From Candidatus Metalachnospira gallinarum (GTDB lineage Bacteria > Bacillota > Clostridia > Lachnospirales > Anaerotignaceae), in contig CAJFHC010000001.1 of assembly GCA_904378045.1 (NCBI GenBank), positions 105,906-169,905 of the forward strand: DNA of 64,000 bases, given 5' to 3'. Below, one piece after another: positions 27,082 to 36,382 of this stretch. The translations under genes were made by a program, and so were the position numbers. The notes beneath the pieces were generated by a model. It did no database searches. It saw only the letters and a list, made by a program, of their open reading frames with translations, and was not told where the DNA came from. How positions within the stretch are numbered: position 1 is the first letter of the stretch; every line of letters starts with the position of its first letter.

Positions 27082-29037
27082 GTGAGAAATTTGGAAGGAA
27101 AAATAACGGAAAACAGCATAGTCAGCTTTGCGTGGGGGAGGTTTAAAAACAACTTTCCGACCATACTTTTCTATACGATAATATTCTTTTTGATATTGAT
27201 GATATTCGGCGTAAAATATTCGCTGGTGGCCTCTACGGCGACGCTTCTTTTTGAGGTAAGGTTCAGAAAAAGCATAAAGCCAACGGAGCTTGTAAGGATG
27301 ATTTTTATATCCCTTGTGCTTTGTCTGCTTGCCTACGCCGCCACGCAGAACGCCGTAATGAGCATACTGCTTAACTTTACCGTTCCGTTCCTTCTCGTTT
27401 TCCTCCAAAGCAGTCAGTTTGTTCCTAAGGGACATTTCGGTTACGCCATGACATTCGCCTTTCTTGAGCTTATACCGCTTACCCAGGAACAGTTTAAGAT
27501 ACAATTTGTTGTCGTGGCTTTTTCATCCGTCATCGCCGCTCTGGCGCTTCTGCTTTACGGAAGGTTTTTCAGCGTAAAGACCGATGGACGGAAATTAGTG
27601 AATGACTCGCTCGTAAAGCTTGCCGAAATACTTGATAAACTTGCGGCCGGAGATAACGAGAAAAAGATCACGTCACAGCTCTATGAGATGGAACAGGCGT
27701 TCCAGAAACTTGCCTACGAAAGCAATCATTACCTTTATATGCCTGACAGGAACAAGCATTTTTATAATATGTTCGCCCTTCTTATACAGAGAGCGATGTA
27801 TCTTGTTACGGACGGAGCTTGGAGCGCGGAAAAGAGCAACGAAGAAAATGTAAAAGCGGTTAAAATGCTCGCTTATTTTACAAGAAAGTGCGCCGACGCC
27901 AATGACAGCGCTAAAAGGGAAAAACTTAAAAAAGAGGCAAACGGACTTTTTCTCAGCTGCTCACTGCCGGATGGAAGGGTAAAAATATTTTACAGAAGCT
28001 ATCTGTATATATCAGCTATGCTTTTGAGAATAGCCGATTCCGGGGACGACTGGAAAGAAAGAATGTCCTACAGGATACCGTGGAAGACAGTATTTGAAAG
28101 CCTCCCGAACAGGCTTTCAACGGACAGCTTTGAGATAAGGTTCGCCATAAGGCTCGCCGTAGTAATGTCCATAAGTTTTACCGTGAGTCTGCTTTGGGAC
28201 TTTGAGCATACATACTGGTTCCCTCTGCACGCTTTTCTGCTCGTGCAGCCAAGCTATGAGGAAAGCGCTCACAGAATGGTCACAAGACCGATAGGAACGA
28301 TAATAGGCTGTCTGCTTGTGCATCTGATATATCCGCTTCTTCCCGGAATGACGGGAATATTTGTTTTCTCGGTGCTTATGGTCGCAATAATGTACTGCTG
28401 TACTCCGGGAACATGGGTACAGCCCATATTTGCCACAGCGTCTGCCGTTACAATGGCCCTGCTTACCGTTGAGGAATCAGCGGCCGTGCAGCTCAGGATA
28501 TTCTATCTATTTATGGCCGTCGCCCTTGTAATGGTCGTAAATAAATTCTGTTTCCCGAGCAAAAAAGAGGGGCAGTTCAGAAGGAACATCAAAATACTTC
28601 TCGGGCTTCAAAGGCATTATTGGGGAGTTGTTCAAAAAAGCCTCAGAGGAGAAACAAAGCCCGAGATTTCCGGAGAGATACTCGCCTATTTCCATATGAT
28701 TTATAATGAAGCGGCAACGTATTTGAAATCCGTGCCGGAAAGCGAAAGAAAGGAGTATTCCGAAACGATGAATACCCTCTGGAATATGTTTTCAGAGGTG
28801 GAGCAGGTTATATGCCTTGTCCAGTCGGGGGAGGTGCCTCCGGATGAATACGGCTCACTGTATTATATTTCCGAGCTTTTGATGGACAGGATAGACAAGA
28901 TCAACAGCGAATGGCAGGAGGTTGACAGCATAGAGCTGACATTTAAAAGCGAGACAAAATATGTCATAGACGGGTACCTCAATAATTTGGAAAGACTTTA
29001 TAATGATAAAAAGCTGGCGCAGATCATAGGCGTATGA
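27082..29037 (+). CDS. FUSC-family membrane protein (aromatic acid exporter-like)
   Basis: The 651-residue protein has the two-module FUSC/YccC architecture. A cluster of about six membrane helices (~25-165) is followed by a ~180-residue cytoplasmic domain, a second helix cluster (~350-490, with FPLHAFLLVQPSYEES and RPIGTIIGCLL), and a helical C-terminal tail. The R-P-I-G-T-x-x-G motif is typical of the family, which includes efflux proteins for aromatic acids. The GTG at 27082 is the longest start; a TTG at 27091 would fit GGGAG slightly better. Function and substrate are unknown. Confidence 0.85.
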   Translation: MRNLEGKITENSIVSFAWGRFKNNFPTILFYTIIFFLILMIFGVKYSLVASTATLLFEVRFRKSIKPTELVRMIFISLVLCLLAYAATQNAVMSILLNFTVPFLLVFLQSSQFVPKGHFGYAMTFAFLELIPLTQEQFKIQFVVVAFSSVIAALALLLYGRFFSVKTDGRKLVNDSLVKLAEILDKLAAGDNEKKITSQLYEMEQAFQKLAYESNHYLYMPDRNKHFYNMFALLIQRAMYLVTDGAWSAEKSNEENVKAVKMLAYFTRKCADANDSAKREKLKKEANGLFLSCSLPDGRVKIFYRSYLYISAMLLRIADSGDDWKERMSYRIPWKTVFESLPNRLSTDSFEIRFAIRLAVVMSISFTVSLLWDFEHTYWFPLHAFLLVQPSYEESAHRMVTRPIGTIIGCLLVHLIYPLLPGMTGIFVFSVLMVAIMYCCTPGTWVQPIFATASAVTMALLTVEESAAVQLRIFYLFMAVALVMVVNKFCFPSKKEGQFRRNIKILLGLQRHYWGVVQKSLRGETKPEISGEILAYFHMIYNEAATYLKSVPESERKEYSETMNTLWNMFSEVEQVICLVQSGEVPPDEYGSLYYISELLMDRIDKINSEWQEVDSIELTFKSETKYVIDGYLNNLERLYNDKKLAQIIGV

Positions 29038-29172
29038 TGGTAAAAAGGCGGGAAAAAGGAAAAACTTTTTCCTGCCTCTGCCAAAACGGATATAAAATAT
29101 GCTCAAATAATGTCGTAATACGCATATCGATTTATATACAATGCTTTTTATTTCCAATATGTAAAACCTTTG

Positions 29173-29202
29173 TTGACAAAGACAACGGCATAGTGTTAAA
29201 AT
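29173..29202 (+). promoter_or_regulatory. Sigma-A promoter of carAB
   Basis: A perfect TTGACA (29173-29178) and TAAAAT (29197-29202) separated by 18 bases. Transcription from it would produce a leader of nearly 190 bases before carA. Confidence 0.7.
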
Positions 29203-29236
29203 GTCAAACGGTATAAAAATTCGGGAGGTCAAAGCA

Positions 29237-29341
29237 ATGGGAAATACAGGCTTTACAAATGTATATCACTCAGCGGAGAACACGGAATTTTTATTTCATT
29301 TTTACTGTTTTTTAAATACAAATCATTTTTCTTACCGGTGA
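29237..29341 (+). CDS. Putative leader peptide of carAB, 34 residues
   Basis: A small reading frame begins at ATG 29237, eight bases after a strong GGGAGG, and ends at a TGA (29339-29341) inside the left arm of the carA terminator. Its second half is encoded by T-rich tracts (FLFHFYCF stretch). The peptide itself is unlikely to have a function. The arrangement mirrors the E. coli pyrBI leader, where translation coupled to slow transcription through U-rich RNA when UTP is low prevents the terminator from forming. Confidence 0.5.
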   Translation: MGNTGFTNVYHSAENTEFLFHFYCFLNTNHFSYR

Positions 29342-29377
29342 AACGGAATTTTTATTTCCGTTGATACCGGCTTTTTT
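29335..29377 (+). terminator. Attenuator terminator upstream of carA
   Basis: CCGGT (29335-29339) pairs with ACCGG (29366-29370) and AACGGAA (29342-29348) with TTCCGTT (29356-29362), over a 7-base loop, followed by TTTTTT (29372-29377). A 16-base direct copy of the left-arm region (29282-29297 equals 29343-29358) could pair alternatively with the right arm. The carA ATG is 22 bases further on. Confidence 0.75.
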
Positions 29378-29398
29378 ATTATAGAAAGGATTAGGCTT

Positions 29399-30496
29399 AT
29401 GAAGAACGATTTTAACAGAAAAATAGTCCTTGAAGACGGAAGCGAATACTTCGGCTACGGTTTCGGCTACCATACGGACAGGGTATGTGAGATTGTTTTC
29501 AACACATCCATGGTAGGTTATCAGGAGATCGTTTCCGACCCGTCTTATACCTATCAGATGGTCGTTATGACCTATCCTCTTATCGGAAATTACGGTATCA
29601 CCGATGAGGACTTCGAGACAAGGGTTCCTACCATCGGAGGTCTTGTAGTAAGGGAATACAACGACCTGCCAAGCAATTTCCGCTATACGAAAACTCTCTC
29701 GGAAATACTTGAGGAGAACAAAATTCCCGGAATCTGGGGAGTAGATACAAGAAAGATCACAAGAAGCATAAGAGATTTGGGAAGCAGAAAGGTATTCATA
29801 ACGGATATTACGACTCCCAAGGAAGAAGCCATGAAAATCATTGCCGAAACCGAGGTTCCCAAAGACGCGGTTTCAAAGGTAAGCTGCAAAAAAAGATGGT
29901 ATTCCAGAACGTCCAACCATAAGTACAATGTCGTTGCCGTTGACTGCGGCATAAAGCTCAACATAGTAAGAAGCCTTAACGCGAGGGGCTGCAACGTAAT
30001 AGTAGTGCCTTGGGACTCCACGGCCGAGGAAATAGAGATGCACGAGCCCGACGGAATATTCCTGTCCAACGGCCCCGGAAACCCTGAGGACGTTATGCAC
30101 GTCGTTGAGCTTGTAAAAACGCTCAGAGGCAAATACCCCATCTTTGGCATATGTCTTGGACACCAGCTTATAAGCCTTGCCTACGGCGCGAAAACATATA
30201 AGCTCAAATTCGGCCACAGAGGCGGAAACCATCCCGTAAAAAATCTTGAGACCGGCAAAATAGAGATAACGAGCCAGAACCACAGCTACGCCGTAGATAT
30301 GGACTCGCTTAAAAATACGGATCTTACGGCTACGCATATAAATCTGCTTGACAATACGATAGAAGGCGTGGAGTGCAAAGCGGACAGGATTTTCAGCGTT
30401 CAGTACCATCCCGAGAGCGCTCCCGGACCTCAGGACAGCGCCTATCTGTTTGACAAATTTATAAATATTATGAAGGAGAGTAAGGAAAATGCCTAA
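29399..30496 (+). CDS. carA: Carbamoyl-phosphate synthase small subunit
   Basis: CarA is the glutaminase subunit, giving ammonia to CarB for carbamoyl phosphate (arginine and pyrimidines). Of the 365 residues, the C-terminal class I glutamine amidotransferase has the triad C252 (FGICLGHQ), H337 and E339 (QYHPES). The N-terminal domain contains the family segment [12 protein letters not shown]. The gene overlaps carB by eight bases. Control by the upstream attenuator is likely; ArgR control is possible since argR is in the same region. Confidence 0.97.
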   Translation: MKNDFNRKIVLEDGSEYFGYGFGYHTDRVCEIVFNTSMVGYQEIVSDPSYTYQMVVMTYPLIGNYGITDEDFETRVPTIGGLVVREYNDLPSNFRYTKTLSEILEENKIPGIWGVDTRKITRSIRDLGSRKVFITDITTPKEEAMKIIAETEVPKDAVSKVSCKKRWYSRTSNHKYNVVAVDCGIKLNIVRSLNARGCNVIVVPWDSTAEEIEMHEPDGIFLSNGPGNPEDVMHVVELVKTLRGKYPIFGICLGHQLISLAYGAKTYKLKFGHRGGNHPVKNLETGKIEITSQNHSYAVDMDSLKNTDLTATHINLLDNTIEGVECKADRIFSVQYHPESAPGPQDSAYLFDKFINIMKESKENA

Positions 30497-33400
30497 AAGA
30501 ACGGATATTAAAAAAATACTTGTTATAGGATCCGGCCCCATCGTTATAGGTCAGGCCGCGGAATTTGACTATGCCGGAACACAGGCCTGCCTTGCTCTTA
30601 AAGAAGAAGGATATGAGGTCATCCTTGCCAACTCAAACCCGGCAACAATAATGACGGACACGACCATCGCCGACAAGGTGTATATGGAGCCGCTTACGCC
30701 GGAATATCTCGCTAAAATAATAAGAATGGAACGCCCCGACGCCCTTGTGCCCGGAATCGGAGGACAGACCGGCCTTAACCTTGCTATGGAGCTTTCAAAA
30801 AACGGCGTGCTTGACGAATGCGGCGTTGAGATGCTCGGAACGAGCAGGGAAAGTATAGAGAGAGCCGAGGATAGGGAGCTTTTCAAGGAGCTTTGCATAT
30901 CTCTCGGAGAGCCCGTTCTTCAATCGGAAATAGCCACATCCATAGAGCATGGTCTTGAGGTTGCCGAAAAGATCGGATATCCCGTCGTTCTCCGTCCCGC
31001 CTTTACCCTCGGAGGAACAGGCGGCGGATTCGCCGACAATGAGGAAGAATTCAGGGAAATTATGAAAAACGCTCTTCAGCTTTCTCCCGTCCATCAGGTA
31101 CTCGTTGAAAAGAGCATAAAAGGATATAAGGAAATAGAGTACGAAGTAATGCGTGACGCAAATGACACGGCCATTACTATATGTAATATGGAAAACGTGG
31201 ATCCCGTCGGAATACATACGGGAGACTCCATAGTTGTCGCTCCAAGCCAGACGCTTACAAATAAGGAATACCACCTTCTCAGGGACAGTGCCCTCAGAAT
31301 AATAAGGGAACTTAAGATCGAAGGCGGATGCAACGTACAGTTTGCCCTTGACCCCGAGTCGTTCAGATACTACCTTATCGAGGTAAATCCCAGGGTGTCC
31401 CGTTCGTCGGCTCTTGCGTCCAAGGCCAGCGGATACCCCATAGCCAGGGTTTCGGCAAAGATAGCCGTTGGAATGCACCTCGACGAGATACAGATAGCGA
31501 ATACTCCCGCCAGCTTTGAGCCTGCTCTGGATTATGTCGTAACAAAAATGCCAAGATTCCCCTTCGATAAGTTTGCCACGGCTTCAAACAAGCTCAGCAC
31601 ACAGATGAAGGCCACCGGAGAAGTAATGAGCATAGGCAGAACCATAGAGGAGAGCCTTCTGAAAGCTGTCCGCTCTCTTGAAACCGGCGTATGCCACCTC
31701 TATATGCCTAAGTTTGACAATATGTCCAAGGAAGAACTGCTGAAATATATCGCCATCGGAACGGATGACAGGATTTTCGCCATCGCTAAACTTATGAGAG
31801 ACGGCATAGACCCCGGAATGATCTGCAACGCTACCCAGATAGATATGCTTTTCCTTGAGAAGATAAAAAATATCGTTGATTTTGAGAGCGTTGTCGCGGA
31901 AAACAGAGGAGACGCAGATGTGCTTTTCAAAGCAAAGAAAATGGGCTTCTCCGATAAATATATTGGAATCCTCTGGGGAATGAGCGATACGGAAATTTAT
32001 AATATCAGAAAAGAAAACGGAATTTTCCCCGTTTACAAAATGATAGACACATGCGCCTCGGAGTTTGACAGCTACATCCCTTATTTCTACTCCACCTATG
32101 AGGAGGAAAATGAGTCCGTTGTAAGCGAGAAGAAAAAAATCGTCGTACTCGGATCGGGCCCCATAAGGATTGGACAGGGCGTTGAGTTTGACTATTCAAC
32201 GGTACACGCCGTAAAGACAATAAAGGCAAACGGATATGAAGCAATAATAATAAACAACAATCCTGAGACCGTGTCAACGGACTATACGACCAGCGACAAA
32301 CTCTATTTTGAGCCGCTTACTCCGGAGGACGTTATGAACGTCATCGAGCTTGAGAAGCCCATCGGAGTTATCGCCAGCCTCGGCGGACAGACGGCCATCA
32401 ACCTTGCCGAGCCGCTGAGAGAAAGAGGAGTAAAAATAATCGGAACGGACAGCGAGGCCATAGAAAGAGCCGAAAACAGGGACGCCTTTGAAAAGGTAAT
32501 GACCGAGCTCAACATACCTCAGCCCAAGGGAGTTGCCGTAACAAGCCTTGAGGCCGGATTTAAGGCAGCCGAGGAGATCGGCTATCCTGTCCTTGTTCGC
32601 CCCAGCTATGTGCTTGGAGGCCGTGCTATGCAGATCGTTGCCAAGGAAGAGGATTTGAGGGAATATCTTAAGACTGCCGTTGAGGTAAACGAGGATCAGC
32701 CCGTGCTTGTTGACAAATATATTGTCGGCAAGGAGCTTGAGGTCGACGCTATATGCGACGGAACGGACGTATTCATCCCCGGAATAATGGAGCTCGTTGA
32801 GAGAACCGGTATCCATTCCGGAGACAGTATAAGCGTGTATCCTACATTCAGCGTTTCTCAGAAGGCTAAGGATAAAATAATCGAGTATACAAAGAAGCTC
32901 GGTCTTGGCATAGGTATCGTAGGACTTTACAATATCCAGTTCATTGTTGACAAAAACGAGGACGTATATGTTATCGAGGTAAATCCCCGCTCATCAAGAA
33001 CGGTTCCCTTCCTTTCAAAGGCTACCGGATATTTCCTTGCTGATATAGCTACGCTGGTTATCCTTGGAGTAAGCCTTAAGGAACAGGGATATACGCAGCT
33101 TTACGCCGATGAGAAGGATACATGGTATGTAAAGGCTCCCGCGTTCTCATTCTCAAAGATCAGCGGACTTGACGCCTACCTTTCTCCTGAGATGAAGTCA
33201 ACCGGAGAGGCCATAGGATATGACAGCAAGCTTACGAGGGCTATGTACAAGGCGCTTCAGGCTTCTGGAATCGCCCTTACCGACCACGGAACCGTGCTTG
33301 TAACCGTTGCTGATGAGGACAAGGCCGAGACATTCCCCCTTGTAAAGAGATTTTATAAGCTGGGATTCAATATCGTCGCTACGGAAATGACCGCGGACTA

Positions 33401-33671
33401 CCTTAAGGAGAGAGGAATCAAGACAAGGGTCTACGGAAAGATATGCGAGGGCAATGACGATATACTCCGTGATATAAGAAGCGGAAAAATAAATTATGTA
33501 ATAAACACAAGAGCGATAATGTCCGGAAAACATTATGAAGACGGATATATAATAAGAAGGTGCGCGGTTGAGAACAACGCCACCATGTTCACCTCCCTTG
33601 ATACCGTAAGGATGCTCCTTGAGGTGCTTGAGGAAATGACCATTGGAATTTCAACAATAGACGGAAAGTAA
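30489..33671 (+). CDS. carB: Carbamoyl-phosphate synthase large subunit
   Basis: At 1060 residues this is the full two-fold repeated synthetase. Each half has an ATP-grasp domain (first: [21 protein letters not shown]-type N-terminus at residues ~10-30; second: [18 protein letters not shown] near ~555), the first making carboxyphosphate and carbamate and the second phosphorylating carbamate. The C-terminal ~140 residues form the MGS-like allosteric domain that typically senses UMP or ornithine. It ends with a strong terminator. Confidence 0.97.
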   Translation: MPKRTDIKKILVIGSGPIVIGQAAEFDYAGTQACLALKEEGYEVILANSNPATIMTDTTIADKVYMEPLTPEYLAKIIRMERPDALVPGIGGQTGLNLAMELSKNGVLDECGVEMLGTSRESIERAEDRELFKELCISLGEPVLQSEIATSIEHGLEVAEKIGYPVVLRPAFTLGGTGGGFADNEEEFREIMKNALQLSPVHQVLVEKSIKGYKEIEYEVMRDANDTAITICNMENVDPVGIHTGDSIVVAPSQTLTNKEYHLLRDSALRIIRELKIEGGCNVQFALDPESFRYYLIEVNPRVSRSSALASKASGYPIARVSAKIAVGMHLDEIQIANTPASFEPALDYVVTKMPRFPFDKFATASNKLSTQMKATGEVMSIGRTIEESLLKAVRSLETGVCHLYMPKFDNMSKEELLKYIAIGTDDRIFAIAKLMRDGIDPGMICNATQIDMLFLEKIKNIVDFESVVAENRGDADVLFKAKKMGFSDKYIGILWGMSDTEIYNIRKENGIFPVYKMIDTCASEFDSYIPYFYSTYEEENESVVSEKKKIVVLGSGPIRIGQGVEFDYSTVHAVKTIKANGYEAIIINNNPETVSTDYTTSDKLYFEPLTPEDVMNVIELEKPIGVIASLGGQTAINLAEPLRERGVKIIGTDSEAIERAENRDAFEKVMTELNIPQPKGVAVTSLEAGFKAAEEIGYPVLVRPSYVLGGRAMQIVAKEEDLREYLKTAVEVNEDQPVLVDKYIVGKELEVDAICDGTDVFIPGIMELVERTGIHSGDSISVYPTFSVSQKAKDKIIEYTKKLGLGIGIVGLYNIQFIVDKNEDVYVIEVNPRSSRTVPFLSKATGYFLADIATLVILGVSLKEQGYTQLYADEKDTWYVKAPAFSFSKISGLDAYLSPEMKSTGEAIGYDSKLTRAMYKALQASGIALTDHGTVLVTVADEDKAETFPLVKRFYKLGFNIVATEMTADYLKERGIKTRVYGKICEGNDDILRDIRSGKINYVINTRAIMSGKHYEDGYIIRRCAVENNATMFTSLDTVRMLLEVLEEMTIGISTIDGK

Positions 33672-33676
33672 AATAT

Positions 33677-33721
33677 ACGGCGGAGAATTTTGAGAACGGC
33701 CTCATTTTTCTCCGCCGTTTT
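33677..33721 (+). terminator. Rho-independent terminator of carAB
   Basis: ACGGCGGAGAA (33677-33687) pairs with TTCTCCGCCGT (33708-33718), followed by a short T-run. Confidence 0.8.
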
Positions 33722-33765
33722 ATGTTTACTTTACATTGACGGGGTTTTAAGAAGTATGTCCGTAT

Positions 33766-33773
33766 GCTATAAT
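33766..33773 (+). promoter_or_regulatory. Extended -10 promoter of the tyrosine phosphatase gene
   Basis: GCTATAAT preceded by T, giving the TGCTATAAT extended -10 form at 33765-33773. No good -35 box at the normal distance. Confidence 0.5.
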
Positions 33774-33807
33774 AATAAAGTAAACAAACTGCTGAGAGGT
33801 ATTTGAT

Positions 33808-34533
33808 ATGGACATAAAAAGGTACAGATTCGCAAATATATTAAATTTCAGGGACTTGGGCGGCGTGTGCGGGCTTGACGGCAAGGCGGTGCGGTGGAGA
33901 GCTCTTTTCAGAAGCGATAAGCTCACGGGAGCGACGGATGACGAATGGAGAGTAATGGAGAAAGCCGGAATAAGGACGATACTCGATCTGCGCTCCGATG
34001 AGGAAACGGAACTTAATCCCGACGGGTGTCCTGACGATTTTACATATATTCATTTTCCTCTTGTGGAGGAAAACCTTTCGTTCAGCAATATTTCAAGCCC
34101 CGCCATGCAGGCGTTCGCCAGAAGCCTCGGCGAGGGATACCGAAACATCGTGCTTAAAAACGGGGAGAATCTTGCAGCCGCTATGGATATGATAGCGGAT
34201 CATATTGAGGACGGCGGAGTTGTGTTCCATTGCACTTCAGGAAAAGACAGGACGGGAGTCGTGGCGTCGGCCATTTACAGCATACTTGGAGTTTCAACGG
34301 AGGATATTGCCGCCGATTATCAGATAAGCTATACATTTAACAGGAAAACATCGGATAAGTTTATGGATGAGCACCCTCAATACAGGCAGTACAGAAAGAT
34401 GGTAATGTCGGACGCGGAAAATATTTATGAGCTGCTGAGGCTTTATGACGAGATTGATCTTGAGAATTATCTCATCTCAAAGGGCGCCGAGGCTGAAAAA
34501 CTGAAAAAGTTAAAGGGTTATATGCTTGTTTGA
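33808..34533 (+). CDS. Tyrosine-protein phosphatase (LipA/IphP type)
   Basis: A 241-residue dual-specificity-like phosphatase. The P-loop is HCTSGKDRTG, with catalytic C142 and R148; the lysine and aspartate following the glycine (KDR) are characteristic of the bacterial/IphP-type family that can also hydrolyse phosphoinositides. The N-terminus (NFRDLGG, residues 13-19) and the LDLRSDEE motif (~58-66) are also typical. No signal peptide, so cytoplasmic. It is monocistronic, with its own promoter. Confidence 0.9.
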   Translation: MDIKRYRFANILNFRDLGGVCGLDGKAVRWRALFRSDKLTGATDDEWRVMEKAGIRTILDLRSDEETELNPDGCPDDFTYIHFPLVEENLSFSNISSPAMQAFARSLGEGYRNIVLKNGENLAAAMDMIADHIEDGGVVFHCTSGKDRTGVVASAIYSILGVSTEDIAADYQISYTFNRKTSDKFMDEHPQYRQYRKMVMSDAENIYELLRLYDEIDLENYLISKGAEAEKLKKLKGYMLV

Positions 34534-34675
34534 TATATTTACGCCGACAAAGCAAAAAGTTTTGTCTAATATTTTTATATTATGCTTTATATGTAATACA
34601 AACTAAAAAAAGTATATATTATTATAGATGAAATTTTAGCCGCTTAAGGCAAATGGCCAAAAATGGAAAATGGTG

Positions 34676-34704
34676 TTGACATAGGGAGTTTGAATGAGTA
34701 AAAT
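34676..34704 (+). promoter_or_regulatory. Strong sigma-A promoter with no gene downstream
   Basis: A perfect TTGACA (34676-34681), 17 bases and TAAAAT (34699-34704). A strong terminator begins 23 bases further on, so it would make only an RNA of about 50-60 bases. Confidence 0.65.
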
Positions 34705-34709
34705 ACAGC

Positions 34710-34766
34710 TATAAACAATTTGCAATGGCGCAGATCGGAAGACCGGTTTGCGCCTTTTTGTTTATA
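34710..34766 (+). ncRNA. Possible tiny structured RNA, about 55 bases
   Basis: The transcript expected from the promoter at 34676-34704 is almost one hairpin. TATAAACAA (34710-34718) pairs with TTGTTTATA (34758-34766), enclosing a 12-bp hairpin with an AAGA loop (34727-34754) and T-run. No reading frame with a ribosome site lies inside. It could be a small regulatory RNA or a decayed gene start. I recognise no known RNA family. Confidence 0.35.
34727..34759 (+). terminator. Strong Rho-independent terminator in the 34.5-35.1 kb intergenic region
   Basis: GGCGCAGATCGG (34727-34738) pairs with CCGGTTTGCGCC (34743-34754) with two G-U pairs, followed by TTTTT (34755-34759). Confidence 0.8.
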
Positions 34767-34806
34767 GACACCAGGAGATGACAGAAATATTCAGACGCAA
34801 AAACAG

Positions 34807-34884
34807 ACATCGGAAAATAACATCAGGAAATGGCATCGGGAAACGACAGCAAGAAATGACAGGAAGAGATAACATCAGGAGATG
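34807..34884. repeat. Six degenerate tandem copies of a 13-bp repeat
   Basis: Six consecutive 13-mers based on ACATCAGGAAATG run from 34807 to 34884 (starting at 34807, 34820, 34833, 34846, 34859 and 34872), each differing at a few positions. The period is not a multiple of three and there is no reading frame. The rest of this 560-base intergenic region holds the tiny promoter-terminator unit, a 7-7-7 palindrome (34959-34979), and the aroF terminator. Confidence 0.7.
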
Positions 34885-35011
34885 ACAGCATTTAGGACGA
34901 CACAATATTTTACGCAAATACCGGACAATAGGAAACAGACATCGGGGATAACCGTTTTTTGAAACATAATGCGTTTCAAATCGGTCAAGGCATAATTTAT
35001 GTTACCACGCT

Positions 35012-35060
35012 GAAAAAGCTGCCGCAAAAAGGGATCAAATCCCTGAATGGGCAGCTTTTC
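35012..35060 (-). terminator. Terminator of the DAHP synthase gene
   Basis: GAAAAGCTGCC on the reverse strand (35060-35050) pairs with GGCAGCTTTTTC (35023-35012), enclosing a small AGGGAT/ATCCCT hairpin, and ends in a T-run on that strand. Confidence 0.75.
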
Positions 35061-35095
35061 GCGAATATTTGATTAAAAATCAGCTTAAAAGAATA

Positions 35096-36124
35096 TCAGC
35101 ATTTTTCAGCGATATAATGGATGAGTTTTTCCGTATCGGCCCATCCGAGGCAGGCGTCCGTAATGGATTTTCCGTAAATATGGTCCTCAATCTTGCAGTT
35201 GCCTTCCTCTATATAGCTTTCAACCATAACGCCTTTAACGACATTATGCAGGTCTTTGTTCTGCGTCCTGTTGTGGAGTATTTCGGCGACGATCCTGGGC
35301 TGCTCATAGAATTTTTTGCCCGAATTGGAATGGTTGGCGTCACATATAACGCAGGGATAGGAGAGCTTCCTGTCGATATATTCCTGGGTAAGCGACATAA
35401 GATCCTCATAATGATAGTTGGCATGAGCCGTTCCATGCTTATCCACAGATCCTCTGATTATAGCGTGGGCATAGGGATTTCCGCTTGTGCTGACCTCGTG
35501 ATCCCTGTAGAGGAACGTATGCTCATGATGAGCGGCGTGGATGGAGTTAAGCATAACGGAAAAGTCGCCGCTGGTAGGGTTTTTCATACCAACGGGCTGA
35601 TCGATGCCGCTGGCGACAAGGCGGTGCTGCTGATTTTCCACAGAGCGGGCGCCTATTGTTATGTATCCGAGCATATCATCGACATAAACAAGGTTTTCCG
35701 GATAGAGCATTTCATCGGCGGCGGTAAGATGCGACTCGGAAAGAGCCCTTATATGCATTTTGCGCAGGGCGAGTATTCCGGCATATATATTGGTCGCTTT
35801 TTCCGGATCAGGCTGATGGAGCATACCCTTATATCCGTCACCGGTCGTTCTTGGCTTGTTAGTATATATTCTTGGGATAATAAAGACTTTATCCTTGACC
35901 TCTTCGTTGACTTTGGCAAGACGGGATATGTAGTCGCATACGGCGTCCTCGTCGCTTGCCGAACAGGGGCCGATCACAACGATAAATTTATCGACCTTTC
36001 CGGAAATGATGTCCTTGAGTTCGGCGTCTCTTTTAGCCTTCACTCCAACAAGATGACGGGGAAAAGGCACTATATCCCTCACTTCTTCCGGTGTTGGAAT
36101 GTTTTGCTCGTTTATGAAACTCAT
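35096..36124 (-). CDS. 3-deoxy-7-phosphoheptulonate synthase (DAHP synthase, type I-alpha)
   Basis: This enzyme joins phosphoenolpyruvate and erythrose 4-phosphate, the first step to aromatic amino acids. The 342-residue protein belongs to the E. coli AroFGH type: IGPCSASD (~52-59), PRTTGDGYKG (~90-99), GARSVENQQHR (~158-168) and the metal-site segment CDANHSNSGK (~260-269). AAAGGAGC precedes the ATG. It is a single-gene unit. In the AroFGH group activity is usually inhibited by one aromatic amino acid; which one cannot be told here. Confidence 0.95.
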   Translation of the reverse strand: MSFINEQNIPTPEEVRDIVPFPRHLVGVKAKRDAELKDIISGKVDKFIVVIGPCSASDEDAVCDYISRLAKVNEEVKDKVFIIPRIYTNKPRTTGDGYKGMLHQPDPEKATNIYAGILALRKMHIRALSESHLTAADEMLYPENLVYVDDMLGYITIGARSVENQQHRLVASGIDQPVGMKNPTSGDFSVMLNSIHAAHHEHTFLYRDHEVSTSGNPYAHAIIRGSVDKHGTAHANYHYEDLMSLTQEYIDRKLSYPCVICDANHSNSGKKFYEQPRIVAEILHNRTQNKDLHNVVKGVMVESYIEEGNCKIEDHIYGKSITDACLGWADTEKLIHYIAEKC

Positions 36125-36336
36125 ATAAGTTCTGCTCCTTTCCGCTTTTATATTTTAGACCGTTTTATGCGGCCGTAGTGGATAAAATAAATTTATGAGT
36201 TATATTCTACAATAAAATTTATATATATGCAAGAGCGGAGAGCTTTGAGGCCGAAAAAAATGAAAGACGCCAAATGGGGGTCAAAAACGCTATAATACTT
36301 GAATGTGGCGTTGAACCATAGTATACTAATATAGAT

Positions 36337-36364
36337 TTGATTTTGATTGATTCAATATTATATA
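36337..36364 (+). promoter_or_regulatory. Candidate promoter of trpS
   Basis: TTGATT (36337-36342), 16 bases and TATATA (36359-36364), just upstream of the ribosome site. No T-box leader is seen in the 250 bases before trpS. Confidence 0.45.
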
Positions 36365-36382
36365 CGAAAAGAGGAATTTATA

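Noticed and set aside
29203-29398. PyrR-binding attenuator before carA
   Set aside because: No sequence resembling the PyrR-binding loop is visible; the translated leader over a terminator fits better.
35069-36178. A 369-codon open frame on the + strand opposite the DAHP synthase gene
   Set aside because: It is the antisense shadow of a clear aroF-type gene; no family, no good ribosome site, and it contains the reverse-strand terminator end.
36130-36382. T-box leader before trpS
   Set aside because: No T-box core sequence or specifier-type stem followed by a terminator could be found.
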